In this document: positions 9,787 through 18,353 of the stretch, one piece after another
Position numbering within the stretch: the stretch's first letter is position 1
How the letters are laid out: each line of letters begins with the position of its first letter
Assembly: GCF_934294775.1 (NCBI RefSeq)
Contig: NZ_CAKRAH010000014.1
Location: 1-60,024 of the forward strand
DNA length: 60,024 bases
Direction: 5' to 3'
Source of the DNA: an uncultured Dorea sp.
Lineage (GTDB): Bacteria; Bacillota; Clostridia; Lachnospirales; Lachnospiraceae
The notes under the pieces: generated by a model
Told to the model about the DNA's origin: nothing
Databases searched by the model: none
The model's input: the letters and a program-made list of their open reading frames with translations, nothing else
Made by a program: the position numbers and the translations under genes

Positions 9787-10662
9787 ATGAAAAAAATAGG
9801 ATTCATCGGCGTCGGCATCATGGGAAAATCCATGGTCCGCAATCTCATGAAAGCAGGATTTGAATTACACATCTACGCAAGAACCAGATCCAAAGTAGAA
9901 GACGTAATCGGAGAAGGAGCCATTTTCCACGAGACGATCGCAGACTGCGTAAAAGACTGCGATGCAGTCATCACGATCGTAGGATTCCCTGTTGACGTAG
10001 AAGAAGTATACTTCGACAAAGGAAATATCCTGGACAGCGCAAAAGAAGGCGCATACCTGATCGACATGACGACCACAAGTCCGATGCTGGATCAGAAGAT
10101 TGCGGAAGAAGGAACGAAGAGAGGATTCCACGTACTGGACGCACCGGTAACCGGCGGTGATACCGGAGCAAAAGCGGGAACCTTATCCATTCTTGTTGGT
10201 GGTTCCAGAAAAGACTACGAAGCATGTATGCCGTTATTCAAAGCAATGGGAACGAATATTAACTATCAGGGGGCAGCAGGAAGCGGTCAGCATGCCAAGC
10301 TTGCGAACCAGATCATGATCGCCGGAACGTTATCCGGTGTATGCGAAGCTCTGACCTATGCAAAGGCGAAAGGGCTGGATCTGCAGACGGTACTTAACTC
10401 CGTATCGACCGGGGCAGCAGGAAGTAAACAGCTGGACACATTCGGACCAAAGATTCTGGCAGGAGATTATGCACCGGGATTCTTCATGAAGCATTTCATC
10501 AAAGATATGAAGCTTGCCCTGACAGAGGCAAATATGAGCAACATAAGTCTGGATGTATTAAGCCAGGTACTGGCTAATTATGAGATGCTTGAGGCAGAAG
10601 GTTACGGAGACCTCGGAACACAGGCACTGATCAAGTATTATGAAGAAGAGATGGAAGAGTAG
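9787..10662 (+). CDS. NAD(P)-dependent beta-hydroxyacid dehydrogenase (3-hydroxyisobutyrate/tartronate semialdehyde type)
   Basis: A 291-residue oxidoreductase. The N-terminal dinucleotide fold is GFIGVGIMGKSM; the substrate-binding loop DAPVTGGDTGAKAGTLSIL and the catalytic lysine block GQHAKLANQIMIAG are the family signatures. Family members reduce 2-hydroxy-3-oxopropionate or succinic semialdehyde, or oxidise 3-hydroxyisobutyrate or 6-phosphogluconate-like acids; the substrate cannot be chosen from sequence alone. ATG 9787 was chosen behind a CGGAGGA site; an upstream in-frame ATG at 9742 overlaps the preceding gene and lacks one. The gene sits between two DUF1703-type paralogues with no obvious functional link. 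Confidence 0.9.
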   Translation: MKKIGFIGVGIMGKSMVRNLMKAGFELHIYARTRSKVEDVIGEGAIFHETIADCVKDCDAVITIVGFPVDVEEVYFDKGNILDSAKEGAYLIDMTTTSPMLDQKIAEEGTKRGFHVLDAPVTGGDTGAKAGTLSILVGGSRKDYEACMPLFKAMGTNINYQGAAGSGQHAKLANQIMIAGTLSGVCEALTYAKAKGLDLQTVLNSVSTGAAGSKQLDTFGPKILAGDYAPGFFMKHFIKDMKLALTEANMSNISLDVLSQVLANYEMLEAEGYGDLGTQALIKYYEEEMEE

Positions 10663-10742
10663 GGTGGCAAATCAACAGATGATAGAAGCATTTATAGAAT
10701 AACACAGGATCGTGTATTTGCAAAGAAAGGAGAGGTGTCGGT

Positions 10743-12434
10743 GTGAAGAATCTGATGATACCGGTGGGAATATCGGATTTTGAAGAAATACGGGAAAAAG
10801 GCTATTACTACATTGATAAATCAGGATTGATCACAGATATTCTGAAAAACGAAGCAACAAAAGTAACGCTGATAACCAGACCAAGAAGATTTGGAAAAAC
10901 GATGGCTATGAGTATGCTGACATCTTTTTTTGATATTGAAAAAGACAGCAGGATAATGTTTGACGGGCTGAAGGTCGCAAAAAATAATAAGATGCTGTGT
11001 GAAAAATGGATGAACCAGTGCCCTGTTATCTTCCTGTCATTCAAAGATGTTGACGGACGCACATTTGAGAATGCTTTCGAACTGCTGAAATTTACAATCG
11101 CACAGTTCTGTGACGCACATGACTGGCTGGAAAACAGCGAAAAAGTAACGGACGCCCAGAAAATGATTTTCAAGAGATTGAAGAATGGTACGGCATCCAT
11201 GATTGATGTACAGACTTCCCTATGTATTCTGATAAAAATGATGCATGCGCATTATGACAGAAAAGTGATTCTTTTACTGGATGAATACGATGTTCCAGTG
11301 GCAAAAGCAAGTGATAAAGGCTATTATGCAGAGATGATGGAAGTTATGAAAACTGTCATGAGTACATCGTTGAAAGATAATCCGTCACTGGAATTTGCAG
11401 TTGTCACGGGCTGCCTGAAAATTGCCAAAGAAAGTATCTTCACAGGAACGAATAATTTTGTCTCAGATACAATTGCAACGACAGGCCTGGATGAGTATTT
11501 TGGATTTACACAGGATGATATAGACAAGATGTTACAGGATGCAGATATTGATGCGTATGCAGCAGAAGTGAAAGAATGGTATGACGGATATCATTTCGGC
11601 GAGACAGATGTATATTGCCCATGGGATGTCATGAACTATATGCGGGATCTGCAGACGGATCCGGACAGAAAACCGGCAAGTTACTGGAAAAATACAAGTG
11701 ATAATGCAATTATCCGGTCATTTATTGATTATGCCGGAGGGAGTATATCGAGAAAACTGGAATTACTCTTATCCGGAGGTTATGTGAAAGAACACATCGA
11801 AGAAAATCTCACATATGATTATCTGCATTCGTCGGAAGAGAATCTGTGGAGCGTGCTATATCTGACCGGTTATCTGACAACAGTACGAAAAGACGAATTG
11901 CCGGAACCTCTGGAAGAAGGTGAAACTGCTCTTAAAATTCCGAATAAAGAGATCCGGGAGATCTTTGAATCGACCGTAAAGAAATGGTTCGAAGATTATG
12001 CAAAGGAAACAGAGCGACATGCCCTGTTTGCAGCCGTCTGGAGCGGAGAAAGTGATAAACTTACAAAAGAAATGAGCAAATTACTTCGTGTAACGATCAG
12101 TTATCATGATTACAAAGAAGACTTTTATCATGCATTTCTGGCAGGTATATTTGCCGGAGCCGGATATACGGTGGAGTCGAATAAGGAGCACGGCGAGGGC
12201 CGCAGTGATATTGTAGTGTATGATGCCAGCGAAGGCCGGGCTGCGGTATTCGAGGTGAAGAATTCGAAAACTCTAAATGATATGGAGGAAGATTGCGAGA
12301 AAGCGCTGGAACAGATACGGGACCGGAAATATGCAGAAAGCCTTCGGGATGAGTATGAGGAAGTGATATGTTACGGCGTGGCGTTTTATAAGAAACGGTG
12401 TGCGGTGAAGCGGGAAAAAAGAATGGAAATGTAA
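10743..12434 (+). CDS. AAA-ATPase-like / PD-(D/E)XK nuclease protein (DUF1703 family), copy 2
   Basis: A 563-residue paralogue of the protein at 8054-9763, with the same order of domains. It has Walker A-like ITRPRRFGKTMAMSML, Walker B VILLLDEYDVPVAKA, a conserved EWYDGYHFGETDVYCPWDV block, and a C-terminal nuclease-like core RSDIVVY followed by AVFEVKNSK. The start is GTG 10743, seven bases behind AAAGGAGAGG; the next in-frame ATG (10755) would remove only four residues. The two copies have diverged across their whole length, so this is an old duplication or two separate arrivals. A strong terminator at 12467-12513 closes the transcript. The function is unknown. Confidence 0.85.
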   Translation: MKNLMIPVGISDFEEIREKGYYYIDKSGLITDILKNEATKVTLITRPRRFGKTMAMSMLTSFFDIEKDSRIMFDGLKVAKNNKMLCEKWMNQCPVIFLSFKDVDGRTFENAFELLKFTIAQFCDAHDWLENSEKVTDAQKMIFKRLKNGTASMIDVQTSLCILIKMMHAHYDRKVILLLDEYDVPVAKASDKGYYAEMMEVMKTVMSTSLKDNPSLEFAVVTGCLKIAKESIFTGTNNFVSDTIATTGLDEYFGFTQDDIDKMLQDADIDAYAAEVKEWYDGYHFGETDVYCPWDVMNYMRDLQTDPDRKPASYWKNTSDNAIIRSFIDYAGGSISRKLELLLSGGYVKEHIEENLTYDYLHSSEENLWSVLYLTGYLTTVRKDELPEPLEEGETALKIPNKEIREIFESTVKKWFEDYAKETERHALFAAVWSGESDKLTKEMSKLLRVTISYHDYKEDFYHAFLAGIFAGAGYTVESNKEHGEGRSDIVVYDASEGRAAVFEVKNSKTLNDMEEDCEKALEQIRDRKYAESLRDEYEEVICYGVAFYKKRCAVKREKRMEM

Positions 12435-12466
12435 GAACAAATTCTGATTTAGAAATAGTAAATGAT

Positions 12467-12513
12467 AAAACAGATACGAGGTGATAAAAATTATACCTTT
12501 GTATCTGTTTTTC
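12467..12513 (+). terminator. Intrinsic terminator
   Basis: AAAACAGATAC pairs perfectly with GTATCTGTTTT, with additional inner pairing (AGGT-ATAA with TTAT-CCT), and ends in a T-rich tract. It separates the second DUF1703-type gene from the HD/HSP90-like gene. Confidence 0.85.
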
Positions 12514-12532
12514 ATACTATATAGCCGGAATA

Positions 12533-12541
12533 TGCTATAAT
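12533..12541 (+). promoter_or_regulatory. Candidate extended -10 promoter
   Basis: TGCTATAAT is a perfect -10 with the TGN extension, 50 bases before the HD/HSP90-like gene and just after a terminator. No good -35 is seen at the usual distance, which an extended -10 can tolerate. Confidence 0.45.
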
Positions 12542-12590
12542 ATATAATAAAAATACGGATATATCATATAAACACGAGAGGACATAACAT

Positions 12591-15500
12591 ATGAAGATAC
12601 AGGAAAGAATCACAACAATGGTTGAAGACGAAAAAGATGATAAAACCACAAGCCTGTGGCGCGTGTGCCGGGAAATTGTAGAAAATGTAAGCCAGCATAA
12701 TAAACAGATAGTTGCACAGATGAGAGATTACGACACACATGACAAAGAACACAGCGAAAAAGTACTGGAGATTATAGAAGATATTCTGGGGCAGAATATG
12801 GTGAAGATGACAGTGTATGAACTCATCCTGTTATATATGTCTGCATATCTGCATGATTCGGCAATGGCATTACCGGAATGGGAATATAAAGTACTGAAAG
12901 CCGTAGAGGGAACAGAAGAATGCCACGATAATACACTGAAATTCACCATTTGTAATGATTATAAACCTAAGCACACACATTTAGAGGCATTACGGATCAT
13001 TGAGGAGAACAAAGACAAGCTACTCTGCTATGATATAGCGAAAAATTATGTATGTGCAAATCCGACAGAAGACAAAATGACAGAGTCACTGGCAGAGCTT
13101 ATGCAGCAGTATGAAGAGTTCCGAAATGGCTATATATCAGATCTGGACGAGTGCAAGGGTTCTGTTTCTGAATATATGGATAAAAGCAGATGGATTCGCA
13201 GTGAATTCATACGGCAGACACATCATATCAGAGTGGCCGAAAACGTCGAAAATCTGAAAGAAAAAATCGCAGATGCAATCGGCGGATTTTATGCAGAAAA
13301 ATTCATAGAAGATCTGGCAGCAATATGCAGATGTCACGGTGAGAATCTGGAAAGTGTGTTCCAGTTACCGGTTTCGAGAAAAGACTGGCTTGGAGAGATA
13401 GCTAACATACAGTTCCTTGCAATGATGTTAAGATTGGGCGATGTCATTCACTTTGATTCCAAAAGAGCACCCCGTTCCCTGTATGCAGAGAAACAGATTA
13501 CAGATGCGGTAAGTTATAAGCACTGGAATGCAAAATTCCAGGAACTGCAGTACAAAGTACAGAATGAGAACGGAAAAGTTACTATCAATTATCAGGCATA
13601 TTGCGAAGATCCGGAGATGTACTATTTTATTCAGGACTATATGGGATGGATCGATAACGAGATAGACAACTATTATGTGCTGAAAAATAAATGGGAAATG
13701 AACCAGAGCGTTGAAAACGGACAATACTGCTTCAATATAGAGAAGGTTGACAGAACGGATATAGGCTATGATAAAGATCAGTTTGTGCCGGATAACGATA
13801 TGAAATTCGTCCTGAATCAGTCAAAAATCCTTGAATTGTTAATGGGAATCCAACTGTATAAAGATCCATTCCTGTGCCTGCGGGAGATATATCAGAATGC
13901 ACTGGACGCTTCAAAGTGCATGAAAGCATATAATAAGAAAAAAGGAAAGACAGAGAACCTGACAATCGAATTCGGCATCGGAGAAGAAGATTTTCATGGA
14001 AAAAAAGAAAAATACATCTATTGCCGGGATCATGGAACAGGTATGAATGCATACATCATCAAGAACTACCTGCTTCATATCGGAAATTCTTATTACAGGT
14101 CTAAAGACTTCGCAAAACAAAATACAGACTGGGGATACGATGTAAAACCGACCTCACAGTTCGGAATCGGACTTTTATCCGGCTATATGCTTGCAGATAA
14201 AATCGGAATCACGACAATCCATTATGAAGAAAGCGGAAATGCATTAAGCTTTATGATGGAAGGCGTCAACGAACATTTTTATTACACGAAGCCGAAGAGG
14301 ACAGAAGCAGAGGCAATCGGCGATCACGGTACACTGGTGAAGTTGTATCTGAAAGAAGAATACCGGGACAAGGTCAATGCGGAATATATTCCGAAACTGC
14401 CGCTGGCGCTGATGGATGATGGGAAAAAAATGAGAGAATATATGGGAAACTGGGAGATTATTGAGGGAAATTTGCTTTATATCCTGAGTCAGCATATAGG
14501 AATCAAATGTCAGGATATTTCAGTTGTGGTTTGTGGTGAGGATAGCAGGTGTCATGAGCTTTATTATTCCAATACGATTTTTGACCAGAGAAATTATGAA
14601 GGAATTGAAAATGAAGACATAGAGGTAGTGTGGGAAGATAGAATTCATGATGTCGGAATGAAAAATGCATATAAAACAGTAATGGAAAAAAGAGATCAGA
14701 TGGAGGACTATGTTATCAAAGCTGTGAGTAAAAACATGGAGTTATATTCGCATATAACATTACCGAAAAAAGGAATCGGTATATGTGATCTGAAAATATA
14801 TAATTTCAGTGAATTTATTGGACATAAGGAAATGAGTAGATTTGTGGATGGTATATTCGTAGAACATATATATATGGCTTTAAATAAAAGTGAAAAAAAT
14901 CCATTAGGAAATGATATTGTTCATTCAAGTCTGATTAATTATACAGGGATTCAAAGACCGGTGTTGGCGGTTGACCGCAATTCATGTGTGAGCGTTCCTG
15001 AGATGGAAACAGAATTAAAAGAATTAAGAGAACAGTTTATAGAAGAATTGCAGAAGATTATTGTAGAACATATCAGGAAAGAGAATATAGGACCAGGTGA
15101 GCCGGAAGAATCGATTATATTAGATATTATTGCCGGAAAATTTCCTTATATAGCAGAAAAACTGATGAGGAAGCTGGAAATAGTACAACATATAGAATTA
15201 AGATTTGACGAAAAATTCTTACAGAAAAATCATTATGGATTGAATGGTGTCTTTAGAAATGAGGAGGTTCGGCTGAACCATCTTGATTTTAGAGAATATA
15301 TGGAAGTGACACGGCGTGTCATATTGGGAAGGAGTATGGATGCAGATAAGATAAGCGTAAATGGGCAGGATGTTGTCATCGTAGGTGGAGAATATCAGGA
15401 ATTTCCATGTACGCATTACAGAGGGCATCAAGGCCGAATTTCGTTAAGAACAATTGTAATCAGAGCAGATGAATGGAAAGGTATATTTGAACAATATGAT

Positions 15501-16145
15501 GTTGTAAATACAATATGGCCGTTTGTTAATCCAAATTTGTATAAATGCCTTAAATTAGAAGACGAAATATATGAAATAACAAATCGTTGTAAGCATATAA
15601 GTGAATCTAACGATGGAATACAAGGAATTGCAAATCTTGATCCTGTATTGATTCATCCTATATATGGAATCAATTCCGAAAATCAATATGAACTTATGGA
15701 AGAAATGTTTCATGTGGCAGAATTTGGTGTAATGAGGTCAAATTTTTGGATGCATGAAACGGCAGATGAGGGAAAGAAGATGTGGCATGTAGGAGAATTT
15801 GGTGTAATACGGTCAAATTTCCAGATGCAAGAAATGACGGATTCGGGAAAAGAAACCCGGGATAAAAAGATCAGTTACGCATTGTATGCTTATATTGCCC
15901 CGAGAGAATTGAGCAGGTTGGATCAGGAAATGCTGGCAGGATATGAAGAAAGTGATCCGGACTATGTGCGGGGAGTAAAAGAAGGATGGAGTATACTTTT
16001 TCTGGGTGAATGTAAAAAATACGTCATCAGCCCGGGAATTGTACCAAGGGCTGAGATGGCAGGAAAAGTAAAAGAAGGATATAGAAAAATAAATCCAGAT
16101 ATTACATATTTGTACTCAGACGGAACAAAAGTATTCGACGAATAA
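12591..16145 (+). CDS. HD-domain plus HSP90-like (GHKL) ATPase protein, putative conflict/defence protein
   Basis: A large soluble protein of 1184 residues. The N-terminus carries an HD phosphohydrolase-like domain: HDKEHSEKVLEI (His50, His54) and YLHDSAM (His88-Asp89), resembling the HD-CE type found in conflict-system proteins. From about residue 405 follows a GHKL ATPase: N-box REIYQNALDA (431-440), G1 box DHGTGM (480-485) and G2 box QFGIGLLSG (523-531). The remaining 600 residues are not recognised; they include a 25-residue tandem duplication (1039-1088). Start ATG 12591 follows GAGAGGA. The second half of the gene looks AT-richer than the first. A frameshifted AAA ATPase follows. A defence role is inferred from architecture and context only. 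Confidence 0.8.
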   Translation: MKIQERITTMVEDEKDDKTTSLWRVCREIVENVSQHNKQIVAQMRDYDTHDKEHSEKVLEIIEDILGQNMVKMTVYELILLYMSAYLHDSAMALPEWEYKVLKAVEGTEECHDNTLKFTICNDYKPKHTHLEALRIIEENKDKLLCYDIAKNYVCANPTEDKMTESLAELMQQYEEFRNGYISDLDECKGSVSEYMDKSRWIRSEFIRQTHHIRVAENVENLKEKIADAIGGFYAEKFIEDLAAICRCHGENLESVFQLPVSRKDWLGEIANIQFLAMMLRLGDVIHFDSKRAPRSLYAEKQITDAVSYKHWNAKFQELQYKVQNENGKVTINYQAYCEDPEMYYFIQDYMGWIDNEIDNYYVLKNKWEMNQSVENGQYCFNIEKVDRTDIGYDKDQFVPDNDMKFVLNQSKILELLMGIQLYKDPFLCLREIYQNALDASKCMKAYNKKKGKTENLTIEFGIGEEDFHGKKEKYIYCRDHGTGMNAYIIKNYLLHIGNSYYRSKDFAKQNTDWGYDVKPTSQFGIGLLSGYMLADKIGITTIHYEESGNALSFMMEGVNEHFYYTKPKRTEAEAIGDHGTLVKLYLKEEYRDKVNAEYIPKLPLALMDDGKKMREYMGNWEIIEGNLLYILSQHIGIKCQDISVVVCGEDSRCHELYYSNTIFDQRNYEGIENEDIEVVWEDRIHDVGMKNAYKTVMEKRDQMEDYVIKAVSKNMELYSHITLPKKGIGICDLKIYNFSEFIGHKEMSRFVDGIFVEHIYMALNKSEKNPLGNDIVHSSLINYTGIQRPVLAVDRNSCVSVPEMETELKELREQFIEELQKIIVEHIRKENIGPGEPEESIILDIIAGKFPYIAEKLMRKLEIVQHIELRFDEKFLQKNHYGLNGVFRNEEVRLNHLDFREYMEVTRRVILGRSMDADKISVNGQDVVIVGGEYQEFPCTHYRGHQGRISLRTIVIRADEWKGIFEQYDVVNTIWPFVNPNLYKCLKLEDEIYEITNRCKHISESNDGIQGIANLDPVLIHPIYGINSENQYELMEEMFHVAEFGVMRSNFWMHETADEGKKMWHVGEFGVIRSNFQMQEMTDSGKETRDKKISYALYAYIAPRELSRLDQEMLAGYEESDPDYVRGVKEGWSILFLGECKKYVISPGIVPRAEMAGKVKEGYRKINPDITYLYSDGTKVFDE
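15705..15854 (+). repeat. 75-bp tandem duplication inside the HD/HSP90-like gene
   Basis: Two adjacent 75-base units (15705-15779 and 15780-15854) encode similar 25-residue segments: MFHVAEFGVMRSNFWMHETA and MWHVGEFGVIRSNFQMQEMT, each followed by D-x-GK-[KE]. The unit length is a multiple of three, so the frame is kept. The copies have diverged at many positions. Confidence 0.9.
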
Positions 16146-16182
16146 TTACGAAATAACAACGGTACTCTCTGCTTGAGAAGAG

Positions 16183-16236
16183 AATGGTTTCGTGCTATCA
16201 TTGTTTTAATATAGTGATAGTATGAAACCATTTTTA
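16183..16236 (+). terminator. Intrinsic terminator after the HD/HSP90-like gene
   Basis: AATGGTTTCGTGCTATCA pairs with GTGATAGTATGAAACCATT (one mismatch and wobble pairs) and is followed by TTTTT. It suggests that the following ATPase gene is transcribed separately or by read-through. Confidence 0.8.
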
Positions 16237-16400
16237 GTTGATAAGAAAATATAAGAAAGAAGGACAAAGATTGAAGTGAAGGAATTTGCCAAGATAGACA
16301 GTGCTTCTGTATATCTGGATGAATTTCTACTGTTTGTAGGTGATAATAATAGTGGAAAGACATTATTGATGGAATTACTCTATGGTGTGGTAGAGTTAAT

Positions 16401-16407
16401 AAAAAAT
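16401..16407 (+). other. Frameshift site 1 (A-AAA-AAT)
   Basis: In the frame of the Walker A segment this reads as an A-AAA-AAT heptamer in the phase needed for -1 slippage, which would enter the frame of segment 2. Without the shift, translation stops at TAA 16429-16431. Confidence 0.6.
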
Positions 16408-16903
16408 GGAAAGCAGAATGTACAAATGTAAAACGGACAGAAAGAGAAGATATAAAATATATCCGATTTGATCAGGAATGGTATAAGGATGTTGAAAATA
16501 AAATAAATATATACTTGAAAGAGAATAAAGATAAATTTATTATAAATAACTTTAAAAGTCCGATTCCACTGGGAAATATTAAGATTAAGTTTGAGGATTA
16601 TGAAGATTTCTTTTACATTGCTACCATTTCGGATAAAGTAAGCCTGGAAAAAGGTGACCCCAATAGTGATCGCATAACAATTTTTGAAAATTTAGAGGTG
16701 TCTGATGATATTGAAAATATTCTGGCACACAGAGTATTAATCGATATGATTGGAATAGAAGAAGATGAAAAACAGCTGTTTGTTCCGGCGGCGAGAGCCG
16801 GATTGCAGATGTTATATCGCTATATGTTTGCTGAAACTACAAGTGCAAATGAGGGACTGCCGGTTCCGGTTTCGGAATATCTTAATTTTATACAAACATA
16901 TAC

Positions 16904-16910
16904 AAAAAAG
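16904..16910 (+). other. Frameshift site 2 (A-AAA-AAG, dnaX-type slippery heptamer)
   Basis: The zero frame reads ACA AAA AAG, so A-AAA-AAG is in the classical X-XXY-YYZ phase, the same heptamer used in E. coli dnaX. A -1 shift continues into segment 3; without it, translation stops at TAG 16923-16925. Confidence 0.6.
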
Positions 16911-17193
16911 CTGATTTGGACTTAGAGGAAAGCAATCTGATTCGATTTGTGGAAGAACAACTTTTGAACGGAAAAGTGGAGTATGAAAATGGTCAGTTTG
17001 TTTTCAAAGAAAATGGAAATATAATCCCGCTGAATTATGCGTCATCCATGATTCATGAATTATCAATTTTATCGAATATATTGATGTCTAATCAGAAAAC
17101 AGGCTATGTATATTACGATGAAGTAGAAAACAGCGTACATCCACTATTGCGGGGAACCGTTACAAGGGCATTGATACGTTTTTGTAATTTAGG

Positions 17194-17200
17194 GAAAAAA
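17194..17200 (+). other. Frameshift site 3 (G-AAA-AAA, stop at once)
   Basis: The zero frame reads GGG AAA AAA TGA. A -1 shift enters the segment that carries the H-loop. An ATG at 17200 overlaps the TGA, so stop-restart coupling is another way to make the last segment. Confidence 0.55.
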
Positions 17201-17501
17201 TGATTATATCAACGCACAGCGATACAATGGCAGGAAAATTAAATAATATAATTTTATTATCAAGAATGAAAAATATTGCAGAAAGAAATAAAAAGAATGA
17301 AAAAATCGGTTTAACGAATAAAGATATGCTTGATGATACAAAGAATGTTATGGTATATGAGTTCGTTAAGAACCAGGAAGGAAAAGTGAAAGTATCAGCA
17401 TTAGAATTCATGTCATATCCGCGAATCGGATATGAATTTGACCGGTTTAATGAAAATATTGATCAACTATACGATGAATCGAATTCGATAATGGAGAATG
17501 A

Positions 17502-17831
17502 ATGAAAACAGAAAAACTAAAGCAGAGAATTAACTATAGTACGTCAAAAAAGAATTATACAAAATCTAAAATGTATGAATTTGATTTTAGCACGAAAATG
17601 TGGGAGCAGTTAGCTGCGGATGTATCGATCATCCGCAGCTGCTATAAGTATTTGAGACATAAGCAGCCACAATTCATCCGGAAAAGGTGTTATCAGAAGT
17701 TCCCGGCAAATGTAAAAGAGGCAGAAAAAGCGTGTGGATGCATCAGGGATATCGTAGAAAGAAAAGGAACAATGGAAATGGATGGATTTCGGCGGAAGCT
17801 GCAGGTGTGGGAGAAGGAACTGACTTTCTGA
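17502..17831 (+). CDS. Unknown 109-residue basic protein downstream of the ATPase
   Basis: The ATG overlaps the TGA of the last ATPase segment (ATGA), so it is probably translationally coupled and could be the ATPase partner. The protein is lysine/arginine-rich with aromatic residues (IIRSCYKYLRHKQP; FIRKRCYQKFP) and no membrane segment. No family is recognised: it is too short for a typical Toprim or RloB-type partner and could be a truncated remnant. Base composition resembles the left-hand housekeeping genes more than the AT-rich ATPase before it. Confidence 0.5.
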   Translation: MKTEKLKQRINYSTSKKNYTKSKMYEFDFSTKMWEQLAADVSIIRSCYKYLRHKQPQFIRKRCYQKFPANVKEAEKACGCIRDIVERKGTMEMDGFRRKLQVWEKELTF

Positions 17832-17953
17832 GAAAAAATATAGAAAAATCCAACAAAATCATAACAAAATTCAAATACAGAGATATGTCGATCAGGCAGG
17901 TGTACCTTTCTTATAGACCGGCCGAAAAGGATAATAAGAAAGGAGCATTCGTG

Positions 17954-18079
17954 ATGAATACGATGATAATGAATAATGTGATCTTGGTATTGAAGATGGT
18001 GTATTATGGGGGATTGGTGGTGAAGATGGTAATTGAGGTTGTTGGAATGTACGTGAAATGGAGGAGAAAAAAGTCTTAA
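17954..18079 (+). CDS. Small hydrophobic peptide, 41 residues
   Basis: ATG 17954 lies eight bases behind a strong GAAAGGAG site. The peptide has one predicted membrane span (roughly residues 8-33, I/L/V/M-rich) and a basic tail, KWRRKKS. That layout fits a small membrane peptide, including type I toxin-like peptides, but no antisense RNA gene was identified. A longer open frame from 17687 covers it, but its first part is only the alternate frame of the 109-residue gene. Confidence 0.45.
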   Translation: MNTMIMNNVILVLKMVYYGGLVVKMVIEVVGMYVKWRRKKS

Positions 18080-18138
18080 TACAAAGGAGAATGAAAATCT
18101 CCAAAAAGTTTAAAAATTAAAAATCTATAAACTGCCTA

Positions 18139-18167
18139 TTGTCGAAAAAAGTAAGATACTGTATAAT
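18139..18167 (+). promoter_or_regulatory. Sigma-A promoter of the first EPS operon
   Basis: TTGTCG and a perfect TATAAT are separated by 17 bases. The predicted start near 18173-18176 puts the riboswitch core at the very 5' end of the transcript. Confidence 0.7.
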
Positions 18168-18169
18168 GC

Positions 18170-18300
18170 TCCATAGCTAAGGGCAAACTCAGTGAAAACT
18201 GACGGCGCAAAACTACAGGGTCTAAACTGCAAGAAATGAGATAACCGGAGCAATATAAGGTTATGTAGCATGGCAGCCAGTTGCACAATTTATGGAGTAC
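18170..18300 (+). promoter_or_regulatory. Cyclic-di-GMP-I (GEMM-I) riboswitch aptamer
   Basis: The RNA shows the GEMM-I landmarks in order: AGGGCAAAC (18180-18188), a CAGT-GAAA-ACTG tetraloop hairpin (18190-18201), GGCGCAAAACTACAGGGTCTAA, a variable hairpin, and TAGCATGGCAGCCAGTTGC near 18267. An outer CTCCATA/TATGGAG pairing overlaps the predicted transcription start, so the 5' boundary is uncertain. c-di-GMP is the usual ligand. The position that separates c-di-GMP from 3',3'-cGAMP aptamers was not assigned with certainty by eye, so a GEMM-Ib variant is not excluded. A terminator follows, consistent with transcriptional control of the polysaccharide genes. Confidence 0.82.
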
Positions 18301-18353
18301 AGAAAGTTATGACTTTATTTAAAGATACATATGTGCAAGAATAATAATTGGGT

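Larger units (their letters stand above)
16276..17505 (+). pseudogene. AAA/ABC-type ATPase (OLD-like AAA15/AAA21), broken by three -1 frameshifts
   Basis: Joining four reading-frame segments gives one ATPase of about 410 residues with every key motif intact: Walker A FVGDNNSGKT (segment 1, 16276-16431), a degenerate ABC signature NYASSMIHELSIL, Walker B YVYYDEVE (segment 3, ending 17203) and the H-loop IISTHSD (segment 4, 17200-17505). Each junction falls in an A6 tract (16401-16406, 16904-16909, 17195-17200), and adding one A at each restores the frame. Either the gene has decayed by three A7-to-A6 losses, or the assembly lost bases, or expression uses slippage. Neighbouring genes with A7 or longer tracts are intact. 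Start is probably GTG 16276; ATT 16270 is better spaced from the AAGGA site but is a rare start. Confidence 0.75.

Noticed and set aside
17687..17953. The first part of a 130-codon frame that continues into the 41-residue peptide
   Set aside because: It is an alternate frame of the 109-residue gene and has no ribosome binding site; only the last 41 codons have one.
18083..18118. A nine-codon frame (MKISKKFKN) behind AAAGGAGA
   Set aside because: The ATG is only one base after the Shine-Dalgarno and the frame is too short to support; the GGAGA/TCTCC arms may simply form a hairpin.
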